Below, one piece after another: positions 1-8,552 of a DNA stretch of 64,000 nt. Below the pieces are notes generated by a model. That model did no database searches. It saw nothing but the letters and a program-made list of their open reading frames with translations, and was not told the origin of the DNA. Numbering within the stretch: the stretch's first letter is position 1; each line of letters opens with the position of its first letter. A program made the translations under genes and the position numbers. The DNA comes from Hellea balneolensis DSM 19091 (GTDB lineage: Bacteria; Pseudomonadota; Alphaproteobacteria; Caulobacterales; Maricaulaceae): positions 682,001 to 746,000 of the forward strand of contig NZ_AUAC01000002.1 of NCBI RefSeq assembly GCF_000428525.1, written 5' to 3'.

Positions 1-615
1 AACGGTAACAGGCGTAAGCTCGCGGTCAAAGTCACCGCTCTCTTGTGCGGCTTTGGCACGGCGTACGGATTCTATGGCATAGGCGTCCTGTTGCTCGCGT
101 GTAAATTGATATTCTTTTGCAATCATATCAGCAAAGACACCCATAGCGTCCCCCTCATAGGCATCCGTCAAGCCATCATACATCATGCTATCAATCATCT
201 TAGCATCCCCCATGCGCGCTCCGGCCCTTGCGCTTGGCATCAGATACGGCGCGCGGGTCATATTCTCCATCCCGCCCGCAACTGCTACATCAATAGAACC
301 CGCCTTAATCGCATCGTGCGCCATAATAACTGCCTGCATACCACTGCCGCACATCTTATTGACGGTTGTGGCTTCGGCATGCTCACCAAGCCCCGCATAG
401 ATAGCGGCTTGACGCGCAGGCGCCTGCCCCTGGCCTGCCGGCAAAACACAGCCCATTATGGTTTGCTCAACTTTATCGGCAGACATGCCTGCCTCATCCA
501 TGGCGGCCTTAATAGCCACCGCGCCAAGTTTCGGGGCTGACACGGTTGAAAACGCTCCTTGAAAAGCGCCCATGGGTGTGCGGGCCATACCTACTATGAC
601 GACTGGATCAGACAT
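1..615 (-). CDS. acetyl-CoA acetyltransferase (thiolase), C-terminus outside window
   Basis: About 205 N-terminal residues are visible; the gene runs off the left edge. The start is the ATG at 615 and the protein opens MSDPVVIVGMARTPMGAFQG, the standard thiolase N-terminus. The acylated active-site cysteine lies in the segment VNKMCGSGMQAV near residue 88, followed by GGMENMTRAPY. Thiolases of this family cleave acetoacetyl-CoA to two acetyl-CoA, or run the reverse condensation. Nine bases separate it from the upstream CoA-transferase subunit B gene on the same strand, so it is probably co-transcribed. Together they would take free acetoacetate to acetyl-CoA, the last steps of leucine breakdown. 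Whether it is degradative or biosynthetic cannot be told from this fragment. Confidence 0.93.
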   Translation of the reverse strand, partial: MSDPVVIVGMARTPMGAFQGAFSTVSAPKLGAVAIKAAMDEAGMSADKVEQTIMGCVLPAGQGQAPARQAAIYAGLGEHAEATTVNKMCGSGMQAVIMAHDAIKAGSIDVAVAGGMENMTRAPYLMPSARAGARMGDAKMIDSMMYDGLTDAYEGDAMGVFADMIAKEYQFTREQQDAYAIESVRRAKAAQESGDFDRELTPVTV

Positions 616-624
616 TATATACCC

Positions 625-1263
625 CTATTCAAAAACAATATCGGCTTCGGTTTTAGACTTAACTTCATCAACGATCACATCCGGCGCAAGCTCTCGTAAT
701 CGAAAGCGCTTTTGACCATGCCCGCGATCAAACACGCCTAAATCTGTAATGACCATGTGGATGCAGTTTTTACCTGTCAGCGGCAAAGTACATTCTTTGA
801 GAAACTTACTCTCACCTCGTTTATTAGTATGGTCAAACAAAGCGATACAGCGCTTCACCCCTGCGACCAAATCCATAGCGCCACCCATGCCTTTGACCAT
901 CTTACCCGGTATCATCCAATTGGCGATGTCCCCATTTTCAGCCACTTCCATCGCGCCCAAAATCGACAAGTCTATATGCCCGCCGCGTATCATCGCAAAG
1001 CTGGTCGCGCTGTCAAAAAAGCTTGATTTAGGCAAAGTTGTAATCGTCTGCTTACCCGCATTAATAAGGTCAGCATCCTCTTCACCCGCATACGGAAAAG
1101 GCCCCATGCCGAGCATACCATTTTCGCTCTGCAAAGTGACATCCATCCCGTCCGGAATATGGTTTGCGACCAAAGTCGGAATCCCAATGCCGAGATTAAC
1201 ATAAAACCCGTCTTCAAGCTCCTGCGCCGCACGGGCAGCCATTTCATCGCGTGTCCAAGCCAT
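625..1263 (-). CDS. scoB: 3-oxoacid CoA-transferase subunit B
   Basis: A 212-residue protein of normal length for the B subunit of succinyl-CoA:3-ketoacid CoA-transferase. The catalytic glutamate is in the SENGMLGMGP motif near residue 47, the residue that forms the gamma-glutamyl-CoA intermediate in this family. The N-terminus (AARAAQELEDGFYVNLGIG) is the usual one. The start overlaps the stop of subunit A by one base, so the two are translationally coupled. The enzyme moves CoA from succinyl-CoA to a 3-oxoacid such as acetoacetate. Other 3-oxoacids, for example 3-oxoadipate (PcaIJ), cannot be excluded by sequence, but the neighbouring leucine genes favour acetoacetate. Confidence 0.93.
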   Translation of the reverse strand: MAWTRDEMAARAAQELEDGFYVNLGIGIPTLVANHIPDGMDVTLQSENGMLGMGPFPYAGEEDADLINAGKQTITTLPKSSFFDSATSFAMIRGGHIDLSILGAMEVAENGDIANWMIPGKMVKGMGGAMDLVAGVKRCIALFDHTNKRGESKFLKECTLPLTGKNCIHMVITDLGVFDRGHGQKRFRLRELAPDVIVDEVKSKTEADIVFE

Positions 1264-1964
1264 TATGTGCTCCTCTCGCGTGTCGTCAGCTGTTCAATAC
1301 GTTTCTCACATTCAGCTTCGATAATCCGCTGTACGAAAATACCGGGCGTGTGAATAAAGTTGGGATAAAGCGTGCCGACGGGGACAATCTCGTCCACTTC
1401 GGCCACCGTCACCTTACCAGCCATCGCCATCATGGGGGAGAAGTTTCGTGCGGTGGCTTTGAAAGTCAGGTTTCCTTCCGCATCTCCCTTCCAAGCTTTA
1501 ATAATGGAAAGATCTGCCTTTAGCCCTGTTTCCATGATATAAGCTTCACCCTCAAAGTCTTTATGTTCTTTGCCTTGCGCGATAAGCGTGCCGACACCTG
1601 TTTTGGTATAAAACCCCGGAATACCTGCCCCGCCTGCGCGGATTCGTTCAGCGAGAGTGCCTTGCGGATTGAATTCAAGCTCTAACTCTCCGCCCAGATA
1701 TTGGCGCTCAAATTCTTTATTCTCGCCAACATAAGAACTGACCATTTTTTTAATCTGCCGCGTTTCCAAAAGCTGCCCAAGGCCAAAACCGTCAACGCCC
1801 GCATTGTTGGAAATCACCGTGAGGTCTTTTGCGCCGCTATCGCGCAAGGCCACAATCAAGTTCTCTGCTATACCGCAAAGACCAAATCCGCCACTCATCA
1901 CCGTCATGCCATTTAGGGTTAAGCCCTCTAAAGCAGTACTAGCCGTTTTATAAATTTTACTCAC
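1263..1964 (-). CDS. scoA: 3-oxoacid CoA-transferase subunit A
   Basis: A 233-residue A subunit with the CoA-binding glycine motif GGFGLCGIAENLI near residues 26-38 and the segments GGAGIPGFYT and GEAYIMET seen throughout the family. The start is GTG at 1964, placed directly after the TAG stop of the TetR gene, so the order of translation is regulator, scoA, scoB, thiolase. There is no room for a separate promoter between regulator and scoA. The regulator is therefore likely to control its own transcription together with these enzymes, and this is an inference from layout. Confidence 0.93.
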   Translation of the reverse strand: MSKIYKTASTALEGLTLNGMTVMSGGFGLCGIAENLIVALRDSGAKDLTVISNNAGVDGFGLGQLLETRQIKKMVSSYVGENKEFERQYLGGELELEFNPQGTLAERIRAGGAGIPGFYTKTGVGTLIAQGKEHKDFEGEAYIMETGLKADLSIIKAWKGDAEGNLTFKATARNFSPMMAMAGKVTVAEVDEIVPVGTLYPNFIHTPGIFVQRIIEAECEKRIEQLTTRERST

Positions 1965-2582
1965 CTAACCCTCACCTAGTGCCGAAATTCCACTTCGCAG
2001 CTGCACAACAAAATGATCAGCAATATCTTGACCATCTAGGCGCCCATCGGCGTCGAACCATGCATTGAGCCAGTTTAAGGCTCCCATGAAAAAGAAAACG
2101 TGTAAGCGAGGATCGCCGCTACGAATGGACCCATCAATTTGACCGGACTTAACAATACGAATAATTCGCCGCTCAATCCTTGCCCGGCGAGCAAGTACTT
2201 CGGCTTGCCAATCACCCTTGAGGCTATCGACATCTGTTAATAAGGAAACACCAGATTGTGTGAGAAGGTTTACAAAACTTCTAAAAACCCCCGCCAAGTA
2301 GTCCAATGCAGTTTGGTTAGTCGCAGGCTTCAGTTGGAGAACATCATCCATAGAGGCATAGGTCATAAGATGCGACTCATACAAAATTTCCTCTTTATTC
2401 TTTACGTAATAATAGAGCGCCGCTTTAGTAAGACCCAACGTTTCAGCGATATCAACCATTGATGTATTGTGGTACCCGCGTCGCCTAAAAGCGCTTGCCG
2501 CGCTTACGATTACAGCTCTCTTCTTCGCCGCAAATTGAACATCTCTATCAAATGGAGAACTTATAAGTGTCGTTTTCGTCAT
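1965..2582 (-). CDS. TetR-family transcriptional regulator
   Basis: About 205 residues. A TetR N-terminal helix-turn-helix lies at roughly residues 22-68, with the recognition part VDIAETLGLTKAALYYYVKNK. The C-terminal half is an all-helical ligand domain (WLNAWFDADGRLDGQDIADHF). ATG at 2582 is preferred; an in-frame GTG lies two codons upstream at 2588. It is the first gene of the minus-strand unit with scoA-scoB-thiolase and is divergent from the carboxylase operon, with only about 70 bases between. TetR proteins in such positions usually repress both flanking units until an acyl-CoA ligand binds. The ligand here is unknown. Confidence 0.9.
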   Translation of the reverse strand: MTKTTLISSPFDRDVQFAAKKRAVIVSAASAFRRRGYHNTSMVDIAETLGLTKAALYYYVKNKEEILYESHLMTYASMDDVLQLKPATNQTALDYLAGVFRSFVNLLTQSGVSLLTDVDSLKGDWQAEVLARRARIERRIIRIVKSGQIDGSIRSGDPRLHVFFFMGALNWLNAWFDADGRLDGQDIADHFVVQLRSGISALGEG

Positions 2583-2661
2583 GCTCACGCATTATCACAA
2601 GAATAAATTTGACTCAAGAGTAGAATTTTATTACTTCAAATTTAATTAAGTGAAAGAAAAG
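2583..2661. promoter_or_regulatory. divergent promoter region, TetR gene / leucine operon
   Basis: This AT-rich gap holds the control signals for both directions. A possible plus-strand -35 TTGACT lies at 2609-2614, with a poor -10 about 17 bases on. No clean inverted repeat for TetR could be picked out by eye, so the operator is not assigned. Confidence 0.35.
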
Positions 2662-4245
2662 ATGATTATTTCGAAAATAAAACCTGATACTGATGCTTTT
2701 CGTGAGAATGAGAAAAGCATGAAAGCCCTCATTTCAGACCTACAAAAAAAAGTTGAGAAGATAGCTGAAGGTGGCCCCCTTCGCGCCCGTGAAAAGCACT
2801 TGGCCAGAGGCAAATTGTTGCCTCGCGAGAGAGTAGAGCGGCTGCTGGATCCCGGAACGCCATTTTTGGAGCTGTCTCAGCTAGCAGCATATGGCATGTA
2901 TAACGACCAAGTCCCCAGCGCTGGTCTCATAACAGGGATTGGACGTGTCTCAGACCGCGAAGTAATGATCATTTGCAATGATGCAACTGTAAAAGGTGGA
3001 ACCTATTATCCGATGACGTGCCAAAAGCAGGCACGAGCTCAGGAAATTGCAGAAAAAAACCACCTACCCTGCATTTACCTCGTCGATAGCGGCGGCGGTA
3101 ACTTACCTAACCAGGCAGAAATTTTCCCGGGAAAAGACGACTTCGGTCGGTGTTTTTATAATCAAGCCAATATGAGTGCTAAAGGCATAGCACAGATTGC
3201 TGTTGTCATGGGAAGCTGCACAGCTGGCGGTGCTTATGTTCCCGCTATGGCGGATGAAAGTATCATCGTTGCCAATCAAGGTACAATCTTCCTTGCAGGC
3301 CCCCCTCTAGTTGAAGCCGCTACAGGCGAAAAAATCGACGCGGAAAGCCTGGGCGGTGGTGCTTTGCACGCTAAAACATCCGGTGTTGTTGATCACCTCG
3401 CAAGCAATGATGCCCATGCTTTACAAATAGCGCGCAACTCGGTGGCGACGCTTGGTCCTGCAAACCTCAGCTATAAAGCGCAAACAATAGAGCCACCTGC
3501 ATATGATGAAGACGAACTGCTCGGCATTGTCCCTGACGATGCTCGCCAACCTTATGATTGCCGTGAAATTATTGCTCGTATTGTAGACGGATCTCATTTT
3601 GATGAATTTAAACAAAATTACGGTGAGACACTTGTGTGTGGATTTGCTAAAATTGAGGGGCATAGAGTTGGCATACTTGGCAATAACGGCGTATTATTTT
3701 CCGAGTCCGCCGTAAAGGGCGCGCATTTTGTTGAGCTTTGCTGCCAACGAAATATTCCCCTCGTTTTCTTACAAAATATAACAGGCTTCATGGTTGGTTC
3801 AAAAGCTGAAGCAGGCGGTATTGCCAAACACGGCGCAAAAATGGTCCATGCTGTTGCTTGTGCTAAAGTCCCCAAATTCACTATCATAGTCGGCGGTTCT
3901 TATGGGGCGGGCAACTATGGCATGTGCGGCCGAGCCTATGATCCGCGCCTGATGTTTATGTGGCCCAATGCGCGCATTTCCATAATGGGAGGTGAACAAG
4001 CCGCGAGCGTTTTAGCAACCGTCAACCGTGATGCACCTAACTGGTCGCCGGATGAACGCGAAGCTTTCATGCAGCCTATTCGTGAACGTTTTGAGCGTGA
4101 AGGCCATCCCTATTTTGCTAGCGCTAGAATATGGGATGACGGAATTATCGCGCCAACCGACACGAGAAGGGTTCTTGGTCTCGGATTGGCTATGGCGGCT
4201 AACGGACCGGTTCAATCGACCCAGTTTGGCGTGTTTAGGATGTAA
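2662..4245 (+). CDS. methylcrotonyl-CoA carboxylase, carboxyltransferase (beta) subunit
   Basis: About 527 residues from ATG 2662, which gives [13 protein letters not shown], the usual start of this subunit. A GTG four codons upstream at 2650 is an alternative. Crotonase-fold acyl-CoA carboxyltransferase features are present: the biotin/CoA site segment [16 protein letters not shown], the oxyanion glycines in [13 protein letters not shown], and the C-terminal [18 protein letters not shown]. It transfers carboxyl from biotin to 3-methylcrotonyl-CoA in leucine degradation. Geranyl-CoA carboxylase beta (AtuC) is a close relative. The isovaleryl-CoA dehydrogenase two genes downstream points to leucine. 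The stop overlaps the next start (TAATG). Confidence 0.92.
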   Translation: MIISKIKPDTDAFRENEKSMKALISDLQKKVEKIAEGGPLRAREKHLARGKLLPRERVERLLDPGTPFLELSQLAAYGMYNDQVPSAGLITGIGRVSDREVMIICNDATVKGGTYYPMTCQKQARAQEIAEKNHLPCIYLVDSGGGNLPNQAEIFPGKDDFGRCFYNQANMSAKGIAQIAVVMGSCTAGGAYVPAMADESIIVANQGTIFLAGPPLVEAATGEKIDAESLGGGALHAKTSGVVDHLASNDAHALQIARNSVATLGPANLSYKAQTIEPPAYDEDELLGIVPDDARQPYDCREIIARIVDGSHFDEFKQNYGETLVCGFAKIEGHRVGILGNNGVLFSESAVKGAHFVELCCQRNIPLVFLQNITGFMVGSKAEAGGIAKHGAKMVHAVACAKVPKFTIIVGGSYGAGNYGMCGRAYDPRLMFMWPNARISIMGGEQAASVLATVNRDAPNWSPDEREAFMQPIRERFEREGHPYFASARIWDDGIIAPTDTRRVLGLGLAMAANGPVQSTQFGVFRM

Positions 4246-6122
4246 TGATGACAAAAAAGATCAAAAAAATCCTAATCGCCAATCGCGGCGAAATCGCCTG
4301 CCGTGTTATCAAGACGGCCCGTAAAATGGGTATAGCAACGGTGGCCGTCTATTCTGATGCAGACAAAAATGCTGTGCATGTCAAAATGGCAGACGAAGCT
4401 GTTCACATAGGCCCACCTCCGGCGGCTGAAAGCTATTTGGTAGCTGACAAAATTATCAAGGCCTGCAACGCAACAAAAGCGGATGCTGTTCACCCCGGTT
4501 ATGGTTTTCTATCTGAAAACCCTTCTTTCGTTCGCGCTTGCGAAGCCGCCAACATCACCTTTATCGGCCCAAAAGCTGAAAGCATGGAATCGATGGGCCT
4601 GAAAGATGCGGCGAAGAAGCTCATGGATGCCGCGAATGTCCCCATCACGCCAGGCTATCACGGCGAAAACCAAGATCCACAACTCTTGCGCAAGGAAGCC
4701 AAAAATATTGGGTATCCTGTCCTCATCAAAGCCGTTGCGGGCGGCGGCGGCAAAGGCATGAGAAAAGTCGATAAAGATGCTGATTTTGAAGCTTCCCTCG
4801 CCTCCTGTCAGCGTGAAGCGACGTCTAGCTTTGGCGATGACCGCGTTTTAATTGAAAAATATATTACATCTCCCCGTCATATCGAAGTCCAAGTCTTTGG
4901 TGATAGTCATGGCAATGTCGTTCATATGTTTGAGCGAGATTGTTCGCTGCAACGTCGCCATCAAAAAGTGATTGAAGAAGCCCCTGCACCCGGCATGACC
5001 GATAAGGTCCGTAAGGCTATGACCGAGGCTGCTATTCAATCTGCCAAGGCCGTAAATTATATTGGCGCAGGCACTGTAGAATTTATTGTCGATGGATCTG
5101 GAGCCCTAAAAGAAGACGGGTTTTGGTTCATGGAAATGAACACCCGCCTTCAAGTCGAGCACCCAGTGACAGAGATGATTACAGGGCTTGATTTAGTAGA
5201 ATGGCAAATTCGCGTAGCTCAAGGCGAAAAGTTGCCGCCGCAAAACGAGATTACGCTTAGAGGTCACGCCCTTGAAGCTCGTCTTTACGCCGAAGACCCA
5301 GCCAATGACTTTCTACCAAGTGTAGGCAAACTTCACGTGCTTAAGTTTCCCGAAGACCACCGAATTGACACTGGCGTAGAAGAAGGCGGCGAGGTTTCAA
5401 TTTTTTATGACCCCATGATTTCTAAAATCATTGTGCATGAACAAGATCGAAATAGCGCCATTGCTACGTTGGAAAATCAATGTCGTGATACGCAAGTCTA
5501 TCCAGTGAAAACTAATGCGCGATTTCTTGCCAATTGCCTAGCTCACCCAGTTTTCATCGCAGGCGATGTATCGACCAATTTCATAAAAGACCAATCAGAC
5601 GTTCTTTTCTATAAAGACGCGCTTAGCCATGACCTTCCAAGTCTTTCATCGGCCCTCGCCCCAACAACTAACGGAACAGGTTTTAGTGAATGTGGGGCAT
5701 GGAGATTAAACCAACCCTCGAGAACAACTTTTAATAGAATCTTTGACGAGGAAGATATCCAGCTAAGCCTCACTCCAAAGCCCGAAAAAATGAAGGATTA
5801 TATTTCCTGTCATCCAAGACCTGAGGGGGATGTCGTCATTGTTGATGGCCTGAGCTACCTCATCCAATCACCCATGTCTGGCAGATTTGATTCAAGCGGC
5901 GGCAATTCAATTGCCTCGCCTATGCCTGGTTCAATTATCGCTGTGAACGCGGCGGCCGGTGATGTGGTCAAAGCCGGAGACCCCCTAATTGTGATGGAAG
6001 CCATGAAAATGGAAATGACACTGGAAGCCCCTCGTGACGGTAAAATTGAGATGCTTAACATTAAACCAAATGACCTTGTTGCAGATGGCGACATTTTACT
6101 CACATTAGAAGAAGACACATAA
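4245..6122 (+). CDS. methylcrotonyl-CoA carboxylase, biotin (alpha) subunit
   Basis: A 625-residue biotin-dependent carboxylase. Domain order: N-terminal biotin carboxylase ([15 protein letters not shown] at residues 6-20), ATP-grasp with the glycine loop [13 protein letters not shown], the metal and catalytic region [17 protein letters not shown], a degenerate BT region, then the biotin-carboxyl-carrier domain with biotin-accepting Lys588 in EAMKMEM. It carboxylates its own biotin with ATP and bicarbonate and works with the beta subunit encoded just upstream. The starts and stops of beta, alpha and the dehydrogenase overlap by single bases, which supports one operon with matched subunit output. 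Confidence 0.93.
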   Translation: MMTKKIKKILIANRGEIACRVIKTARKMGIATVAVYSDADKNAVHVKMADEAVHIGPPPAAESYLVADKIIKACNATKADAVHPGYGFLSENPSFVRACEAANITFIGPKAESMESMGLKDAAKKLMDAANVPITPGYHGENQDPQLLRKEAKNIGYPVLIKAVAGGGGKGMRKVDKDADFEASLASCQREATSSFGDDRVLIEKYITSPRHIEVQVFGDSHGNVVHMFERDCSLQRRHQKVIEEAPAPGMTDKVRKAMTEAAIQSAKAVNYIGAGTVEFIVDGSGALKEDGFWFMEMNTRLQVEHPVTEMITGLDLVEWQIRVAQGEKLPPQNEITLRGHALEARLYAEDPANDFLPSVGKLHVLKFPEDHRIDTGVEEGGEVSIFYDPMISKIIVHEQDRNSAIATLENQCRDTQVYPVKTNARFLANCLAHPVFIAGDVSTNFIKDQSDVLFYKDALSHDLPSLSSALAPTTNGTGFSECGAWRLNQPSRTTFNRIFDEEDIQLSLTPKPEKMKDYISCHPRPEGDVVIVDGLSYLIQSPMSGRFDSSGGNSIASPMPGSIIAVNAAAGDVVKAGDPLIVMEAMKMEMTLEAPRDGKIEMLNIKPNDLVADGDILLTLEEDT

Positions 6123-7291
6123 TGACGACAACTTACCCAACACTTCAATTTGGTCATTCAGAAGAAACGCAAATGATTCGCGAGACCGTACACGGCTTTG
6201 CACAAGAACATATTGCGCCTATAGCTGAAGCTGTCGATGCAGATAATAAATTTCCACGTCACCTATGGCCTTTAATGGGCAAGCTTGGCCTGCACGGAAT
6301 CACAGTGCCTGAAAAGGACGGCGGCACCGGCCTTGGTTATCTTCAGCACACAATAGCCCTAGAGGAAATCAGCCGTGCTTCTGCCTCTGTTGGTTTATCT
6401 TATGGCGCTCATTCTAACCTTTGCATCAACCAACTTAGGCGCTGGGGTAATGCGGAGCAAAGAGCTAAATATTTACCTAAACTCATGAGCGGAGAACATG
6501 TCGGTTCACTTGCAATGTCAGAGCCAAGTGCAGGTTCAGATGTAGTCTCAATGAAACTAAAAGCCGAAAGTGCTCAAGGCGGATATCTCCTTAACGGTAA
6601 TAAGATGTGGATTACAAACGGGCCAGAAGCCAATACACTTTTAGTCTATGCCAAGACCGACCCAAATGCTGGTTCTAAAGGCATCTCAGCCTTCATTATT
6701 ACGCCAGATATGGAAGGTTTTTCTACAGCTCAAAAACTCGACAAGCTTGGGATGCGCGGCTCTGATACTTGCGAGTTGGTTTTTGAAGATTGTTTTGTCT
6801 CTAAGGAGAACCTTGTTGGCGAAGTAGGGCAAGGTGCCGAGATATTGATGAGCGGCCTTGATTATGAACGTGTTGTCTTGTCAGGCATATCAGTAGGTAT
6901 CATGCAAGCGTGTTTGGATGTCGTTCTTCCTTTCATTCATGAGCGCAAACAATTTGGCAAACCCATTGGAACATTCCAGCTCATGCAAGGCAAGCTCGCA
7001 GACATGTATGTTACGCTCTCTACGGCTAGGTCTTATGTTTATGCCGTTGCGGCAGCCTGCGACCGCGGCGAGACTACCCGCAAAGATGCGGCGGGTTGCA
7101 TTCTCTATGCTGCCGAAAAATCTACGTTAATGGCAAGTGACGCTATTCAGATGTTAGGCGGCATGGGATATATCAATGAAAGCCCAACAGGTCGTCTTTG
7201 GCGAGATGCTAAACTAATGGAAATCGGTGCAGGTACATCCGAAATCCGCCGCTGGCTTATTGGCCGAGAACTCTTTGGCGAGACAGCGTAA
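6122..7291 (+). CDS. isovaleryl-CoA dehydrogenase
   Basis: A 389-residue FAD-dependent acyl-CoA dehydrogenase. The isovaleryl-type active site is recognisable. The catalytic base is Glu249 in [10 protein letters not shown], at the position used by isovaleryl-CoA dehydrogenase, while the position that carries the base in other family members reads GAGTSEIRR instead of the common YEGTSEI. FAD-contact segments [16 protein letters not shown] and QMLGGMGY are intact. It converts isovaleryl-CoA to 3-methylcrotonyl-CoA, the substrate of the carboxylase encoded upstream. It overlaps both neighbours by one base. Confidence 0.93.
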   Translation: MTTTYPTLQFGHSEETQMIRETVHGFAQEHIAPIAEAVDADNKFPRHLWPLMGKLGLHGITVPEKDGGTGLGYLQHTIALEEISRASASVGLSYGAHSNLCINQLRRWGNAEQRAKYLPKLMSGEHVGSLAMSEPSAGSDVVSMKLKAESAQGGYLLNGNKMWITNGPEANTLLVYAKTDPNAGSKGISAFIITPDMEGFSTAQKLDKLGMRGSDTCELVFEDCFVSKENLVGEVGQGAEILMSGLDYERVVLSGISVGIMQACLDVVLPFIHERKQFGKPIGTFQLMQGKLADMYVTLSTARSYVYAVAAACDRGETTRKDAAGCILYAAEKSTLMASDAIQMLGGMGYINESPTGRLWRDAKLMEIGAGTSEIRRWLIGRELFGETA

Positions 7292-7749
7292 TGGCCGGTA
7301 AATGGTTTGATGAATTGGAAGTGGGTCAAGTCTTTCAACATGCGATCAGGCGAACATTAACGGAGACTGACAATATCCTTTTCACAAGCATGACCCATAA
7401 TCCCGCGCAACTTCATTTAGATTCTGATTATTGCGAAAAAGAAACTGAATTTGGCAAGCCACTCATCAATAGCTATTTTACATTAGGACTTGTTGTCGGC
7501 ATTTCTGTTGGGGATACGACACTCGGTACAGCAGTTGCCAATCTTGGAACAGATAAGGTTCGTTTTCCAAAACCTCTGTTTGCTGGTGATACTATCCATG
7601 TCGAAACGGAAATTATAGCATTACGCGAGTCTAAATCCAGGCCTATGCAGGGCATCGTCACTTTTGAACATCGGGCATACAATCAAAATGACGTTCTTAT
7701 CGCCACGCTTCAACGCAGCGGATTACAACATAAAAACCCTTTATCCTGA
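7291..7749 (+). CDS. MaoC-family (hotdog) dehydratase/hydratase
   Basis: A 152-residue single-hotdog protein. It opens GKWFDELEVGQVFQHAIRRT, the start typical of MaoC-like enoyl-CoA hydratases. The hydratase-2 type catalytic pair is plausible: an Asp in HLDSDYC and a following FGKPLINSYFTLGL helix. Its start overlaps the dehydrogenase stop, so it is part of the leucine operon. No crotonase-type 3-methylglutaconyl-CoA hydratase (LiuC) is seen in the window. This protein could supply that hydration step or act on a related branched substrate; this is inference. Confidence 0.85.
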   Translation: MAGKWFDELEVGQVFQHAIRRTLTETDNILFTSMTHNPAQLHLDSDYCEKETEFGKPLINSYFTLGLVVGISVGDTTLGTAVANLGTDKVRFPKPLFAGDTIHVETEIIALRESKSRPMQGIVTFEHRAYNQNDVLIATLQRSGLQHKNPLS

Positions 7750-7789
7750 AGTTTTTCAACCTACCCACATTTCAAGAAGACTATAAATA

Positions 7790-8023
7790 ATGACTAGAAC
7801 AGCTAAACATGTTGGCAAACCTGTGGCCGTCAAACGAGATGATAATGGAACACTGACTCATCTCTACTTTGAAAATAGAACACGCGCCACCACCCTCAAA
7901 AATGCAATACAATTTGTGGAACCTAATCTTGCTGAAAAATTGAAAGTCTCTCTTGGTAAGAATGGTCAAAAAATACTCATTCCAATTGAGGGGTTATATT
8001 TTGATGACCTTCCGGAAGAATAG
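7790..8023 (+). CDS. small conserved-looking protein of unknown function
   Basis: 77 residues, MTRTAKHVGKPVAVKRDDNG at the start, no membrane segment, mixed charge. I do not recognise the family. It sits between the MaoC gene (40 bases away) and the RraA gene (7 bases away) on the same strand, which suggests it is a translated member of the operon. The upstream ribosome site is weak. A protein-level search against leucine-operon neighbours would tell whether it is real. Confidence 0.5.
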   Translation: MTRTAKHVGKPVAVKRDDNGTLTHLYFENRTRATTLKNAIQFVEPNLAEKLKVSLGKNGQKILIPIEGLYFDDLPEE

Positions 8024-8030
8024 GAATGCT

Positions 8031-8507
8031 ATGAAAACGGCTGATATTGTAGATATGTATGATCAGGATGTAAAATTTTGTCATCTCCCCTTTTTAAAAA
8101 TTGGGAAAAAACGCGCCTTTTTTGGCCCCGTACAAACAGTTAAGTGTTATGAAGATAATGTTCTCCTAAAAGCTGAACTGGAAAAGCCGGGTAAAGGACG
8201 CGTCTTAATTGTAGACGGTGGCGGTTCCACACGACTAGCAATTTTAGGTGATGTTATTGCTGGACTTTCTCTCGAAAATCATTGGGCAGGCGTGATTTTA
8301 AATGCGGCGGTCCGTGATGTAGCGATGCTGAACCAGATGGATATAGGTATTCGCTGCTTAGGCACGTCGCCAAAGAAAAGTGCCAAATTAGGCAATGGAA
8401 CTGTCAGCACTATAATCGAATTTGGCGGCGTAGAATTTGCTCCCAATGATTTTGTCTATGTGGACGAGGACGGAATTCTGGTCTCCAAATTCAATGTTCT
8501 TGCCTAA
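8031..8507 (+). CDS. RraA / 4-hydroxy-4-methyl-2-oxoglutarate aldolase family protein
   Basis: 158 residues from ATG 8031; a longer reading from 7953 would overlap the preceding small gene and has no family support. Family signatures are clear: GRVLIVDGGGSTRLAILGD, NAAVRDVAMLNQMDIGIR and FVYVDEDGILVSK. The family holds RNase E inhibitors and metal-dependent aldolases that cleave tertiary alcohol dicarboxylates. Here the Arg-Asp pair of the aldolase motif is present, but the acidic residue three positions later is Met, so aldolase activity is uncertain. Being the last gene of a leucine operon without a visible HMG-CoA lyase makes a catabolic role worth testing. Confidence 0.82.
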   Translation: MKTADIVDMYDQDVKFCHLPFLKIGKKRAFFGPVQTVKCYEDNVLLKAELEKPGKGRVLIVDGGGSTRLAILGDVIAGLSLENHWAGVILNAAVRDVAMLNQMDIGIRCLGTSPKKSAKLGNGTVSTIIEFGGVEFAPNDFVYVDEDGILVSKFNVLA

Positions 8508-8552
8508 AGACACTCTCAAGAACAACTCCCAAATAGAAAATATAGATTTTCC

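Noticed and set aside
7953-8030. Upstream start for the RraA-family gene
   Set aside because: It would overlap the preceding gene and add residues without family similarity; ATG 8031 gives the standard length.
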